A stretch of 64,000 nt of DNA from Kiritimatiellia bacterium (lineage in GTDB: Bacteria > Verrucomicrobiota > Kiritimatiellia > UBA8416 > JADHWI01): NCBI GenBank assembly GCA_030744755.1, contig JASLPY010000001.1, positions 62,001 through 126,000 on the forward strand. Direction: 5' to 3'. Below, one piece after another: positions 26,672-36,900 of this stretch (positions are counted from its first letter, which is position 1; every line of letters starts with the position of its first letter). The notes beneath the pieces are model-generated. The model did no database searches. It saw only the letters and a list, made by a program, of their open reading frames with translations, and was not told where the DNA came from. Both the position numbers and the translations under genes were made by a program.

Positions 26672-29215
26672 ATGAAACATGTATGCCGCCTGGTCTTTGT
26701 TTGTGCCTCAATATCGCTGTCTGCATCTGCGTTTGCGCAGGAGGAAAAGCCGCTGCTGGCCGAAGACCTGATCCTGGCCTCTCCGAAACTCCAGGAGGAT
26801 TTTCCCGTGCTGGCCATGGGCAAAAAGGGATTTCCCTGGGTTGCCTATGTTGCTTGGGATGGAACGGCGGATACGCTGAAGATCGCGCGAAAAGCGCCCA
26901 AAGGCCTGGTGCCGCTGGGGAGCCTCGCCGGCCCGGGTATAATTCATCAGCCCGCCATTGCCAACGACCGCGATAACCGGTTCTGGGTGTTCTGGTCGGA
27001 GCTGAATGAGAAGACCCTATCCTGGTCTTTGAAAGCTCGGTCGGTGGCTCCGCCGGTCATCGAGGATACCGTCGTGACCATCGACGGCGAATCCGGCAGC
27101 GCGATCTTTGCCGACGCCGGCGCCGATGTCAAGGGACGGGTCTGGGTCGTCTGGCAGTCCTATCGCGGGGCCTATTCCGACATCTACGCGAAAGTTTACG
27201 ATCCCCTAAACAAGAAATGGTCCAAGGAAATCCGGGTGAGCAAGGACCCGGCCGGCGACTGGGAACCGCGCCTGGCTTTCGACAACGACGAAGACGGGGC
27301 ATGGGTCGTCTTCGACCGTTCCCGCGACGGTGTGTTTAACGTGGTGTTGGCACGGATCGGGCTTGACGGGACGGTTAAGGAAACGCAGATCACCTCCTCC
27401 AAGCGTTTCCAGGGGGGCGCCACCGCAGCCGCTGCACTCGACGGCAAAGGTCTCTGGTTGGCATGGGAGTCGGGCCGGGTGGACTGGGGGAAGAATTCGC
27501 GGGGGGTCGACGGCGCCCGCGGACTGAATTGGGACAAGCGGGTGGAGATGGCTTACTACAACATTAAGAGCGGTGCCGTTACTCCCGCCAAGGATCCCAC
27601 CCCGGTGCTGCGCCAGAAAGGACTGCTCAACCCAGGAGCAAAGGCAAAGGATGGAAAAAAGAAGCGTCCCGGTGGCGTCCAGGCCCTGAACCGTCCTTGT
27701 GTCATGACCGATGCTGAAGGCGCGCCCTGGTTGTGTGTGCGTCGGTACATCGGAACGAGCTGGGAGCTCGCCCTGCTTCGCTACGATGTGGAAACAAAGG
27801 CCTGGTCCGAGCCTGTGCCGGTACCGAAAAGCCGCTACGGCCAGGACCGGCGCGTATCCTGGGCCCGGGATGCGGAAGGGAGCATGTGGTTGTGCCGCCC
27901 CTCCGACCTGCGCACGAGCAAGCGGCCATTGATGTGCGGCATCTACCTGTCCCGCCTGGACCCCGCCTCCCCCATGCCCACGGCCGCGGACGTAAAGCCC
28001 ATGAGGGTTCTGCCGCCGCCCAAACCAAAGTGGGGCGACGACACCCCGGAACGGACCCGTGCCGACCGCCACGAGTGGACCATCAACGGCAAAACGTACA
28101 CCCTCTACTGGGGCGACTTTCACCGTCATACCGATATCTCCAACTGCCGCACCGCGCATGACGGAAGCGTGGTGGACCAGTTCCGGTACGCGGTGGACAT
28201 AGGCAAACTCGATTTCCTGGGCACCTCCGACCATACCGACATAGCCGACATGTACGGCCCTTACGAGTGGTGGCACAGCCAGAAACTGCAGGATCTCTTT
28301 CTTCTGCCGGGGTTCTTCCAGTCCTTTTACGTGTATGAGAGGGAACAGCGCTGGCCCTGGGGGCACCGTAACGTGGTATTCACCGAACGGGGCGGACCCA
28401 TGGTGTATATTCAGCGGGCCCGGTACAAGAAATCGCCGTGGAGCAAACTGTATCCTCTCGAGGGCACGGAAGGCGAAATCTCTCCGCGCGAACTGTGGGA
28501 CGCGCTGAAAGCACATGGCAAGGAAGTCACGGTCATCAGTCACACCGGCGCCACCGGGATGGGCACTGACTGGGACAAGTACGAGTCGATCGACAACGCG
28601 GTGGAGAACCTGGTGGAAATCTACCAGGGCGCGCGCGTAAGTTATGAAGGATTGAACACGCCACAACCCACTGTTGGCTTCCCAAAGGACGGGGCACTCA
28701 AACCCGATGCCCACGGGTCGGTAAAGACCGGCAAGGATTTCGGAAAGCACAACAACGGGGTCTACCAGCGCGCATTGAAAAACGAATACCGCCTGGGGGT
28801 TTTCGCCAATTCCGACCACATCTCCACCCACACCACTTTTGGGGGCGCGTATGCAGAGTCGTTTACCCGGACAGGCATTATGGAGGCGCTCAATGCCCGG
28901 CGGACGATTGCCGCCACCGACAAGATCTTCGTGCATTATACCTGCAACGGGCACCTGCTGGGCACAATCTTCGATACCAGCGACAAACCGGAACTTTCCA
29001 TAGCGGTTAAGGGTACGGCACCCCTGGTCCGCGTAACCATCGTGCGCAACGAGACAGATTACAAAATATTCGACCCCGCCGGAAAATCAGAGTGGCAGTC
29101 GTCATTCACTGATCCGGACCCAATCGAAGGTGAAAACCGGTATTATCTGCGGATCGAACAGAATGACGGCAACATGGCCTGGGCTTCGCCCGTCTGGGCC
29201 ACGTATAAGCCATAG
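26672..29215 (+). CDS. Exported DUF3604 protein with N-terminal propeller-like region
   Basis: The ATG at 26672 follows AAGGA and gives 847 residues with a signal peptide (ending SAFAQEE, near residue 22). Residues about 40-440 are beta-rich with repeated blade-like segments (VWVVWQSYRGAYSDIYAKV, LWLAWESGR). The DUF3604 region starts near 470 with YWGDFHRHTDISN. His484 and His486, together with SDHTD at 519-523 and later VISHTG and SDHIS, form a PHP-like metal-binding set. DUF3604 proteins are predicted metal-dependent hydrolases, and I know of no firmly established substrate. The enzyme would act outside the cytoplasm. A fused N-terminal propeller is not needed for the PHP fold, so it may bind a polymer. 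Confidence 0.8.
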   Translation: MKHVCRLVFVCASISLSASAFAQEEKPLLAEDLILASPKLQEDFPVLAMGKKGFPWVAYVAWDGTADTLKIARKAPKGLVPLGSLAGPGIIHQPAIANDRDNRFWVFWSELNEKTLSWSLKARSVAPPVIEDTVVTIDGESGSAIFADAGADVKGRVWVVWQSYRGAYSDIYAKVYDPLNKKWSKEIRVSKDPAGDWEPRLAFDNDEDGAWVVFDRSRDGVFNVVLARIGLDGTVKETQITSSKRFQGGATAAAALDGKGLWLAWESGRVDWGKNSRGVDGARGLNWDKRVEMAYYNIKSGAVTPAKDPTPVLRQKGLLNPGAKAKDGKKKRPGGVQALNRPCVMTDAEGAPWLCVRRYIGTSWELALLRYDVETKAWSEPVPVPKSRYGQDRRVSWARDAEGSMWLCRPSDLRTSKRPLMCGIYLSRLDPASPMPTAADVKPMRVLPPPKPKWGDDTPERTRADRHEWTINGKTYTLYWGDFHRHTDISNCRTAHDGSVVDQFRYAVDIGKLDFLGTSDHTDIADMYGPYEWWHSQKLQDLFLLPGFFQSFYVYEREQRWPWGHRNVVFTERGGPMVYIQRARYKKSPWSKLYPLEGTEGEISPRELWDALKAHGKEVTVISHTGATGMGTDWDKYESIDNAVENLVEIYQGARVSYEGLNTPQPTVGFPKDGALKPDAHGSVKTGKDFGKHNNGVYQRALKNEYRLGVFANSDHISTHTTFGGAYAESFTRTGIMEALNARRTIAATDKIFVHYTCNGHLLGTIFDTSDKPELSIAVKGTAPLVRVTIVRNETDYKIFDPAGKSEWQSSFTDPDPIEGENRYYLRIEQNDGNMAWASPVWATYKP

Positions 29216-29291
29216 GCTGAAGTGAGTCGGCTTGACTGGATCGTATACAGGTAGGCATCAGTGGGGATCCCGGGTGGATACCGGATACCGC

Positions 29292-30572
29292 ATGCACCTG
29301 CCGGCTGGCCTTGTTTTGAGCTTTGTTTTGAGCTTTGTCCCCCTCCTCCCAGCCTGGTCCCACACCGGCAAATCCGGCGTCCGAATCGACCAGGAGGTGC
29401 GTATTGAGCTGGGAAAAGAACAACTCGTTCTCCACTACGCCCTCACCCTGAATCGTCCCGCGGCCTACCGCGAGGTAATGAAGATTGACGAGGATCAGAA
29501 TGGGATCATGTCCGACACCGAGCAAGAGTCCTACTTCAGGCTCCTGCACGAACGTCTGCTCCAGGGCCTTGAACTTCGTATGAATGGACAGGAAATGCCC
29601 CTGGCCCCTGAAGGGGAGGTGATGCTGGAGATGCCGTTCACCAAGCGGTACCGCTACGCCGTGCCGGCTCCCGAAATGAGCAAGGATGGTGTCTCGATTG
29701 CATTCTACAATGAGAATTACCTCGACTTCGCCGGTAACGTTACCGTGGGTATCGATCCCGGCGATCGCTTCGACGTGGAGTACATCTTGACCCCAAGCTA
29801 TGCAGACGCCGGGCGGGTCTACGCCGGTCCCGAACAAGACCTGCATGAGCGTGAGGTAGCAGCCCGCTACCGGCCGGGCTCGGGCGAGCAGACCCAGAAC
29901 GAATTGGCGATGACAGGGGGACAGGGCGGGGCCCCCGGGTTCCCTGGCGCGGGGCAGGTACATCCGCTGCTGCTGCTCCTGGTGACCGGCCTGTTGCTTG
30001 TGGGTCCGGCCGCATTTCTTGTGGGACGCTACCTCGGGGCCTCCGTCCCTGCCTGTGCCGTGACAGCATTGCTCCTGCTCGCGGCCGGCTCCTGGGGCAG
30101 CTTGGTGGCCAGAGAACGCCTGAGAGTAGGCTCCCCGGTGGCCTTGCCTTCGGGAATGGAGGCTGAGCGGGTCTTTCATCACCTTCACCAGAACATTTAC
30201 GATGCCTTTCAGCATGGGAACGAGAGCGATATGTACGATGTGCTCGCGGTCAGTCTTGAAGGTGACCTGCTCGATGAAATCTACAACGAGGTCTACCAGG
30301 CCAAGGTGGTAGGGGCCGGCGGCACCACGTCATTCGACATCCACCGCGTGAAACCGTTGGACAGTGCCGTACTTCCGTCGTATGACATGGAAAACGCCTT
30401 CCGGGTTCGCCACAGCTGGCGGGTGTACGGAACTGTCTCGCACTACCGGCACAAGCACACCCGGATCAACGAGTACGAGGCGATTTACACCGTGGCTGCA
30501 CGGCCAGCGGGTTGGCGCATCGTGGACGTGCGGATTCACCAGCAGAACCGCGTGACGCCGGAAGCTATTTGA
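29292..30572 (+). CDS. Membrane protein with EF-hand-like motif, ABC transporter partner
   Basis: I do not recognise a named family. The ATG at 29292 gives 426 residues. A signal peptide (about 1-22, ending AWSH) precedes an extracytoplasmic beta-rich domain with an EF-hand-like loop, DEDQNGIMSDTE at 66-77, where D66, D68, N70 and E77 sit at calcium-ligand positions. Two membrane helices follow (about 225-272). The C-terminal domain (about 285-426) has the look of an NTF2/Tim44-like fold (VFHHLHQNIYDAF, YEAIYTVAARPAGWRIVDVRI). An ABC ATPase gene starts 52 bases downstream and its permease overlaps that, so this protein is probably an accessory or sensor subunit of the same export system. Confidence 0.6.
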   Translation: MHLPAGLVLSFVLSFVPLLPAWSHTGKSGVRIDQEVRIELGKEQLVLHYALTLNRPAAYREVMKIDEDQNGIMSDTEQESYFRLLHERLLQGLELRMNGQEMPLAPEGEVMLEMPFTKRYRYAVPAPEMSKDGVSIAFYNENYLDFAGNVTVGIDPGDRFDVEYILTPSYADAGRVYAGPEQDLHEREVAARYRPGSGEQTQNELAMTGGQGGAPGFPGAGQVHPLLLLLVTGLLLVGPAAFLVGRYLGASVPACAVTALLLLAAGSWGSLVARERLRVGSPVALPSGMEAERVFHHLHQNIYDAFQHGNESDMYDVLAVSLEGDLLDEIYNEVYQAKVVGAGGTTSFDIHRVKPLDSAVLPSYDMENAFRVRHSWRVYGTVSHYRHKHTRINEYEAIYTVAARPAGWRIVDVRIHQQNRVTPEAI

Positions 30573-30624
30573 TCACCACGAAACACATGAAAACCATAAG
30601 ACAGACCAGCTTGGGAAAACGACA

Positions 30625-31302
30625 GTGATTGAACTGAAGGACATTGAATTTCATTACAGAGAAGGGCCGTTTTCCCTGCGCGTACCGGCTCTGACGATCG
30701 AACGCGGAGAGCAGGTGGCGGTGATTGGGCCCAGCGGGTCCGGGAAGACCTCCCTGCTTAACCTGATCGCCGGTGTCCTTGTGCCGGATGCCGGGGAGGT
30801 CCGGGTCGGCGATAACGTGCTCAGCCGAATGGACGATGCCCAGCGGCGGGCCTTTCGCATTGCCCGGGTAGGCATGGTCTTTCAGGAGTTCGAGCTGCTG
30901 GAATACCTGCAGGTGTGGGACAACATGCTTCTGCCATACCGGATTCATCCCGCGTTAAGACTCGATGAGGAGACCCGGCAGTCCATCCGCACGCTGGCCG
31001 AACGGGTGGGGGTAGGCAATTTCCTGCACCGTTTTCCCCGTAGGCTCTCCCAGGGCGAGCGTCAGAGGGTGGCCATCTGCCGGGCACTCGGAACCCGGCC
31101 GGACCTGATCCTGGCCGACGAACCCACCGGCAACCTGGATCCCGCCACCAGCCAGACCATCGTGGATCTGCTGCTCGAACAGGCTGAACACCGGGAGGCC
31201 ACGGTACTCATGGTTACTCATGACCACGGTCTCCTGGATCGGTTTCAGCGGGTGGTTGATCTGAAGGACTTTCCTGAACTAGACATGGAGGGCGGCCCAT
31301 GA
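30625..31302 (+). CDS. ABC transporter ATP-binding protein (LolD/MacB type)
   Basis: The GTG at 30625 gives 225 residues, the normal size of a stand-alone ATPase subunit. The Walker A motif GPSGSGKT is at 35-42, the Q-loop in VFQEFELLEYL, the signature LSQGE at 141-145, and Walker B LILADE at 161-166, followed by PTGNLDP and the switch His in VTHDHG. This pattern is that of the LolD/MacB/FtsE group, which works with FtsX-like permeases to move lipoproteins or substrates outward, or to transmit force across the membrane, rather than by classical import. The permease gene begins at the overlapping ATGA of this gene's stop. Confidence 0.93.
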   Translation: MIELKDIEFHYREGPFSLRVPALTIERGEQVAVIGPSGSGKTSLLNLIAGVLVPDAGEVRVGDNVLSRMDDAQRRAFRIARVGMVFQEFELLEYLQVWDNMLLPYRIHPALRLDEETRQSIRTLAERVGVGNFLHRFPRRLSQGERQRVAICRALGTRPDLILADEPTGNLDPATSQTIVDLLLEQAEHREATVLMVTHDHGLLDRFQRVVDLKDFPELDMEGGP

Positions 31303-32474
31303 GAGATGCTTTCCGGCTCGCACTGGCCTACATGCGCTACTACATTTTCCGCACGCTGATCCTGGTGGTTTGCATCACCATTGCCCTGCTCCTTCCCGCG
31401 GCGGTGAATGTGCTGGTGAAATATTACAACCGGGTGATGATCGTCCGCGCTGAAACCACCCCGCTGATCCTGGGCGCACCTGGCAGCCCGGGAGACCTGG
31501 TTATGAACACCCTCTATTTCAAGGGCCGGGTAGACCGCCGTCTCAGCGCGGTGGAGCTTAAAGCCGCCAAGGACGCCGGGCTGGTGACGGTAATCCCCCT
31601 GCATGTGGGCTACACCGCGCAGAAGGTGCCGATCATCGGCACTTCGCTGGACTACTTCGCCTTCCGCAACCTGCGTGCAGCCGCGGGAACACTGCCGCAG
31701 GTGCTGGGCGACGTGGTGCTCGGCGCTGCCGCCGCGCGCAATCTGGGCATGCGCACCGGGGACCGCCTGCTGTCCGACCAGGAGAAACTCTACGACATCA
31801 GTTCCACCTACCCGCTGCGCATGAAGGTGACGGGTGTGTTGGCGGACAGCCAATCTCCTGACGACCATGCCGTGTTCGTGGACCTGAAAACCGCCTGGGT
31901 GATCGAGGGCATCGGGCACGGGCACCAGGCCGCCGAAACAGTGAAGGACCCGGATCTCATGATTCAGGCCATCGGCCACAACCTGGTGATGAGTGGAGCG
32001 GTAGTGGAATACAACGAAATTACCGGGGACAACATCGACAGCTACCACTTTCATGGTGATCCGAATAGCTTTCCCGTGTCCGCCATGATCTGTGTACCAC
32101 CCGACGCAAAGTCCGGCACGATCTTCAAGGCCCGCTATTTCCAGAATGAATCCGTGCAGGCCGTGGTGCCGGCCCGGGTGGTGGGGGAACTGATGGACAT
32201 CGTTTTCCGGGTGAAACAGTTTTTTGACGCCAACTTCATCATGGTCCTCGTGTCCACGTCTCTCTTCCTGGTGCTGGTAATCCTGCTCACGGTGCGGATC
32301 CGTCGCCGGGAGTTCGAAACCCTGTTCAAGATCGGGTGCGCCCGATCTACCGTGGCCGCGATCCAGGTGGCCGAGCTGGTCCTGATCCTGGCAGTGAGCC
32401 TGGTATTAGCCGTAGGACTGCTGGGCGGCCTGTTCTGGTACGTGGTCCACGTCAGAATGCTGCTTACGGGATGA
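31299..32474 (+). CDS. FtsX/MacB-type ABC transporter permease
   Basis: The 391-residue protein starts inside the ATPase gene (ATGA overlap), so translation is coupled. It has one N-terminal membrane helix (about 13-38), a large extracytoplasmic domain (about 40-285, MacB periplasmic-core-like) and three C-terminal helices with the FtsX-type ending (VRIRRREFETLFKIGCARSTV between helices 2 and 3). This is the standard topology of mechanotransmission-type permeases. The third subunit expected by analogy may be the EF-hand protein at 29292-30572. The transported or regulated molecule is unknown. Confidence 0.88.
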   Translation: MRDAFRLALAYMRYYIFRTLILVVCITIALLLPAAVNVLVKYYNRVMIVRAETTPLILGAPGSPGDLVMNTLYFKGRVDRRLSAVELKAAKDAGLVTVIPLHVGYTAQKVPIIGTSLDYFAFRNLRAAAGTLPQVLGDVVLGAAAARNLGMRTGDRLLSDQEKLYDISSTYPLRMKVTGVLADSQSPDDHAVFVDLKTAWVIEGIGHGHQAAETVKDPDLMIQAIGHNLVMSGAVVEYNEITGDNIDSYHFHGDPNSFPVSAMICVPPDAKSGTIFKARYFQNESVQAVVPARVVGELMDIVFRVKQFFDANFIMVLVSTSLFLVLVILLTVRIRRREFETLFKIGCARSTVAAIQVAELVLILAVSLVLAVGLLGGLFWYVVHVRMLLTG

Positions 32475-32498
32475 ATGGGCAGACAAGCCCGCACCGAC

Positions 32499-33875
32499 TT
32501 ACCTGGCAGCCCCGGGAATCTTGAGCACCCATGCATGCCGACATGGCAGTTTGTCGATGGTCAGCTGCGGGACCGCGATATGTAACGCATCGCCCTTCAT
32601 TTCCCAGCCAATCCTCTCATCGCGTCCCAGCATGGTAATCTCGGCTCCCTTTGCCGGCTTTGGCGTGTTCAGAACCAGGGGATCACCGGGCCATTTCATG
32701 CATATAGCGTACAGATCATCGCCTTTCACGGTGTAGCGAACGTCCCCCTCGCTTGTCGTCTTGTGGCGCGTTGTGCCGTAGATGGCTTCCCCGTTTACTT
32801 TCAGCCATTTGCCCATTTCAAGAAGCCGATCCTGCATGATTACTGGAATTCTGCCATCCCCTGTAGGGCCTATATCGAGAAGGAGATTCCCCCCATTCAT
32901 CGCGCATGATGTCAGAAGGCCGATAAGCGATTTGACGCTTCTGTAGTCGGTGGCGTTCTCGTTGCGATTGTATCCGTAGCTGCGACCCATGCCCTGGTCT
33001 TCCTGCCATGGATGGTCCCCCCACCCTTTTGCGCCGCCGTATTCACTCTCAAAAATGTCGCCATGTTTGCCGCGGGTCTTGCCCCATCGGTCATTAACAA
33101 CCACGTAGTCCTTCACGAGTGATTCATTATACAGCCATGCCGCAAGTTCTTCACTATGCCATGTCTTGTAGTCCGCATGCCATTCGCCGTCGAGGAAGAT
33201 GAATGAAGGCTGATACTTCGTTACGACCTCCTTGAATTTCGGGTGCATCCATTCGACTGCGAACTGCTCCTTCTTGTCGGCCACCCACAGCGGGTGAAAC
33301 CACTCCATCAAAGAGTAGTATATGCCAAAAGTGACGTTCTTCTTCTCAAGTGCTGTCTTCAGCTCTGCGGTAACATCGCGTTTGGGACCTGTGACCACTG
33401 AGTTCCAGTCATCCGTGTTGATAGTCTTGGCGTACTTGGTAGGCCACATGGCAAATCCATCGTGGTAGTTAACGGTGAACGACACGTACTTCGCTCCAGA
33501 TTTCGCGACAATGTCGGCCCAGAAATCCGCGTCAAAGAGTTCGGCTTTCATCATGGGCGCGAACTGCTCGTACTCGAAACCTTCTCCGTAGTTCTCAAGA
33601 TGGAACTTATGGGTTCCGTCCTTCGTGTTCTTCGAGCGCTTCCAATACCATTCGGCGTAACCCTTCGGCACCCATGACGGCACCGAGTAGGGGCCCCACA
33701 CGATGAATATGCCGAACTTTGCCTCGTTGAACCATTCCGGCAGGGGCCGCGTGTCGATAGATTCCCAGTTCGGTTCGTACTTCTTCCCCGCGTCGGCCTG
33801 AGCAAAGCCGTCAAGGCCTGCGAAGACGAGCAGAGACAGGGCAAGTACTACTGCAATTGTGTGACGATTCATCAT
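32499..33875 (-). CDS. Exported alpha-L-fucosidase, GH29 (second copy)
   Basis: The ATG at 33875 has AAGGAGAG upstream and gives 458 residues with a signal peptide (about 1-26, ending GFAQA). Family segments are WFNEAKFGIFIVWG (48-61), NYHDGFAMW in the pocket and FIFLDGEW with Asp229 at the nucleophile position. A C-terminal beta-sandwich ends with CRHAWVLKIP. The sequence is clearly different from the fucosidase at 5371-6870, especially around the pocket (CAVHHDNF there), so the two probably differ in linkage or acceptor preference. It lies downstream of, and convergent with, the ABC operon and is transcribed after the FAD oxidoreductase, separated by 75 bases. Confidence 0.9.
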   Translation of the reverse strand: MMNRHTIAVVLALSLLVFAGLDGFAQADAGKKYEPNWESIDTRPLPEWFNEAKFGIFIVWGPYSVPSWVPKGYAEWYWKRSKNTKDGTHKFHLENYGEGFEYEQFAPMMKAELFDADFWADIVAKSGAKYVSFTVNYHDGFAMWPTKYAKTINTDDWNSVVTGPKRDVTAELKTALEKKNVTFGIYYSLMEWFHPLWVADKKEQFAVEWMHPKFKEVVTKYQPSFIFLDGEWHADYKTWHSEELAAWLYNESLVKDYVVVNDRWGKTRGKHGDIFESEYGGAKGWGDHPWQEDQGMGRSYGYNRNENATDYRSVKSLIGLLTSCAMNGGNLLLDIGPTGDGRIPVIMQDRLLEMGKWLKVNGEAIYGTTRHKTTSEGDVRYTVKGDDLYAICMKWPGDPLVLNTPKPAKGAEITMLGRDERIGWEMKGDALHIAVPQLTIDKLPCRHAWVLKIPGAAR

Positions 33876-33950
33876 TGGATCTCTCCTTCTTACGTACGTC
33901 CCAATCTGCATTGGGACCATGGTCCGATTGCAAATCAGACCTACTCCCGC

Positions 33951-36900
33951 CTACTCCCCTTCCAGAACAGCCTTCGCATGACGCGCATACAATCCGCGCA
34001 GGTCCCGGGCGTATTCTGTGAGTATCTTCTCACCGAGGCCGTTGTGATCGCCACAGCGGTAGAGTGCCCTTGCCAGTACAAGCTCACGCAGGGATTTCTG
34101 GCGAGTTGAGTTATCTGTCCTGCTTTCAGGCGAGCGCTCGATTGTATCATGGATTTCCGTGAACGCATGTCCCATCACGCCGTCTTGCTGCAGAAACTCC
34201 GCCAGCGGTTTCGCCGCCCTCGTATCCCTGGAGATTTCCAGGGACATGGCCACTGCACGACAATGAGAGAACTCGCTACCGGCGGTTAGCTGCCTGAGTT
34301 TGGTGATCACGACATCAACGCCACGTTTATCACCGGTGCGGCCCAGGGCAATAACCAGGTTGTCCAATGGACTGGTCGTGGCTCCGTACTGGCCCATGCC
34401 CTTGAAATTCCATCCCTTGTCCCACTTCGCTTTTTCAACGGCGTCGACCAGCGTCCCGGCGCCCGTGCCGTCACGCAGCATTCCGAGCACGTGCGCGTAA
34501 CGCAGCTTGGCTTCCTTGCTGTCAGCCTTCTGCCAGGCCTTCTGCAGCTCGGGCATGGCCGTCTCCGGATCAGTCAGGATCAAGGAAATACCCTTGTAGT
34601 TATCAGCTATGTTCTTCACCGCGGTCTGCATCTTCTCCGGACCAATCGGATAGGAGTCCTCGGCCGTCAGCATGCCCGCGGGAATGATTCCTTTCTCGAC
34701 CAGGTGTTTTTGGAGCTCTTTAATGTTGATCTTGCGAACAGTCGTGCCGGATTCCGCCGCCATGGCCGCGGCTTTCCCGGCGGCATAACCCTGGTTCTGC
34801 ACGTCCGGCTGCATACGCAGCACCGGCATGGCGTCGCCGTGCGCACTGATTCCAAGGCCGGTCACGAGGATGCCGTCATAATCCTTTGGCATCAGGGCCC
34901 GGTACGGAATATTGCCGGTAAGCCCCGCCCTGTCGGGGGGTGTTACCATGAAAAGCGTGTGGCTGGAGAATCCATGGTTGTCGAAGTTGCTCTTGGCGAC
35001 GGTCACGACGTCCGGGTAAGTGCGTTTATTGATGATGTCCATGGGCGTGATCATGACGTCACCGATAATGCGGCGGCGGGCACGCGTATTAATCAACTGA
35101 CCCAGGTCAAAGGCATTGGCATACTTCTTCTTGCCGACCACGAACATACGCCACATATCAAGAACGTCATCGTCGTCACTGAATGTCCAATCCGTATTCC
35201 AATAGCTCTGACCCGGCGTCATGCGTGGCAGACCGGTTCCCTGAACGGAAATGTGGTCACCGCCGATTTCCTGGCACGGCAACCCCGCACATGCAGGTAT
35301 GACCGCATTGCCCGTTGAATCGATCACCGTGTTGGCCAGAACCACGCCGCGCCCATGCGGCGTGGCCACGAGCACACCTACAAACTGCTTACTGCGGACA
35401 ACAGATCCGCAGCCCAGGGTCTGGAACCAGACATCTCCGCCGGCTTTGACGATCTCGCTGCGGAACCACTCCATCTTCTTCTCGATGTTCCAATTCTTGC
35501 CAGTGCCGACCCCCTTGTCGATCTCCGCAGTAAACCCGACCCTATTCCCATGGTAGTAGTTGGATATCCTTCCGAGCGTACCGACTCCACCCAATCCGTG
35601 GAGATACTCAAGCACCAGCGTCCTGGCACCGCCACGCGCGGCACCGATACCCGCCGGCGCCCCGCCTGTACCACCACCTACAACCACAACATCGTACCTG
35701 GCAATTACAGGAACACCGCGGGCTGGACTCTTGACGGTCTGCTGACCCGAAGAATCGGCCATGCTCCGAATCCCGTTAAGCATTTCGCCAACTTCACCAG
35801 ACGTTGCTGACGGGGCTTTCCCGGCACTGACAGAGAGCCCCCCGACCGGCCCGGTCTTCCTTATCGAGGCAGCCTTGGCCGCCTCAGCGCCCACGCGTGC
35901 CCCGAGGGCGATACCGTTAAGGGGACGCATCAACTGCCATGCCGCTTCTCGCGAGATACTGGCGCAACCGCCAAGAACGTAGATACCGTCCAGACCGGCA
36001 GGCCGCAGAGCATCCAGATCTATCCCTGCGGCGCCGGGCCATGGGCCTGCCTGCTGCCCGCGACTTCTAAGCGGATCCGGAGGAACCTGAAAGAGCATCT
36101 CGGCAGCCCCCACCTGACCCTCCTGCCAGGTCATGTTGCGGGCTTGCTGATCGGCCCTGGCGAAAGACGCCCAGGAACCGTCCTTCATGGGGAGTTTGAG
36201 CCTGTACTCATTGATTTGATAGGACTGATCCTTTTGCCTTCCCCCACTTCCCCTGACTACAACCCTGTGGCCCGTCTCCCGGGCTCCTTCACTTGGTGTG
36301 CCCCCGACAACCATTCGGCTGAACTCTTGTTTTCCAGCCGGGTACGGGGCAAACTCCGCACCGGCAAGTCGCGCGGCAATTGCACGGTCCGTGGCATCAA
36401 TGATAACCTTTGCGCGAACGGCCTGTCGCCCTGACCGGTTCGCCATAACAATGCCGGCCAGCTTTCCGCCCTTGTCGCGAAGAAGATCCGTCACGTAACA
36501 GCCATATAGGAAATCAACCTTCGCGGCCAGCAGCGCCTCATCCAGTGCAGTTTTGACCTGCATGGGTGGCACAGCAAAGTGCGTGAGTTTGGGCAGGACG
36601 GGTTTCGGATCGGGGGACCTCACAATGAGCTCGCCCAGCAGAATCCGTTCTGATCCTACAGTCCTCGTAACGGTTAGCCGAACATACCTGGCGATTGCCT
36701 TCGCCGTCGCAGACAAGGGAACCGCAATGTCGCCGGCGGCTGAGGTCTTGGGATTCGCAACCCGGGCAAGTTGCGACCACGACGTCTTATCTGCACTCGT
36801 CTCTATCACCACGTCGCGGACATCAAAGTCCTCAACTCGCTGGTAGGCCACGAGCTGCACGCCTGACAGCTCCGTTACTTTACCGAGGTCGGCGACAATT

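Noticed and set aside
27206-28954. Long minus-strand open frame (582 codons) opposite the DUF3604 gene
   Set aside because: It is antisense to a gene with clear motifs and a ribosome-binding site, has no recognisable domain, and is the expected byproduct of a GC-rich gene whose complementary frame lacks stops.
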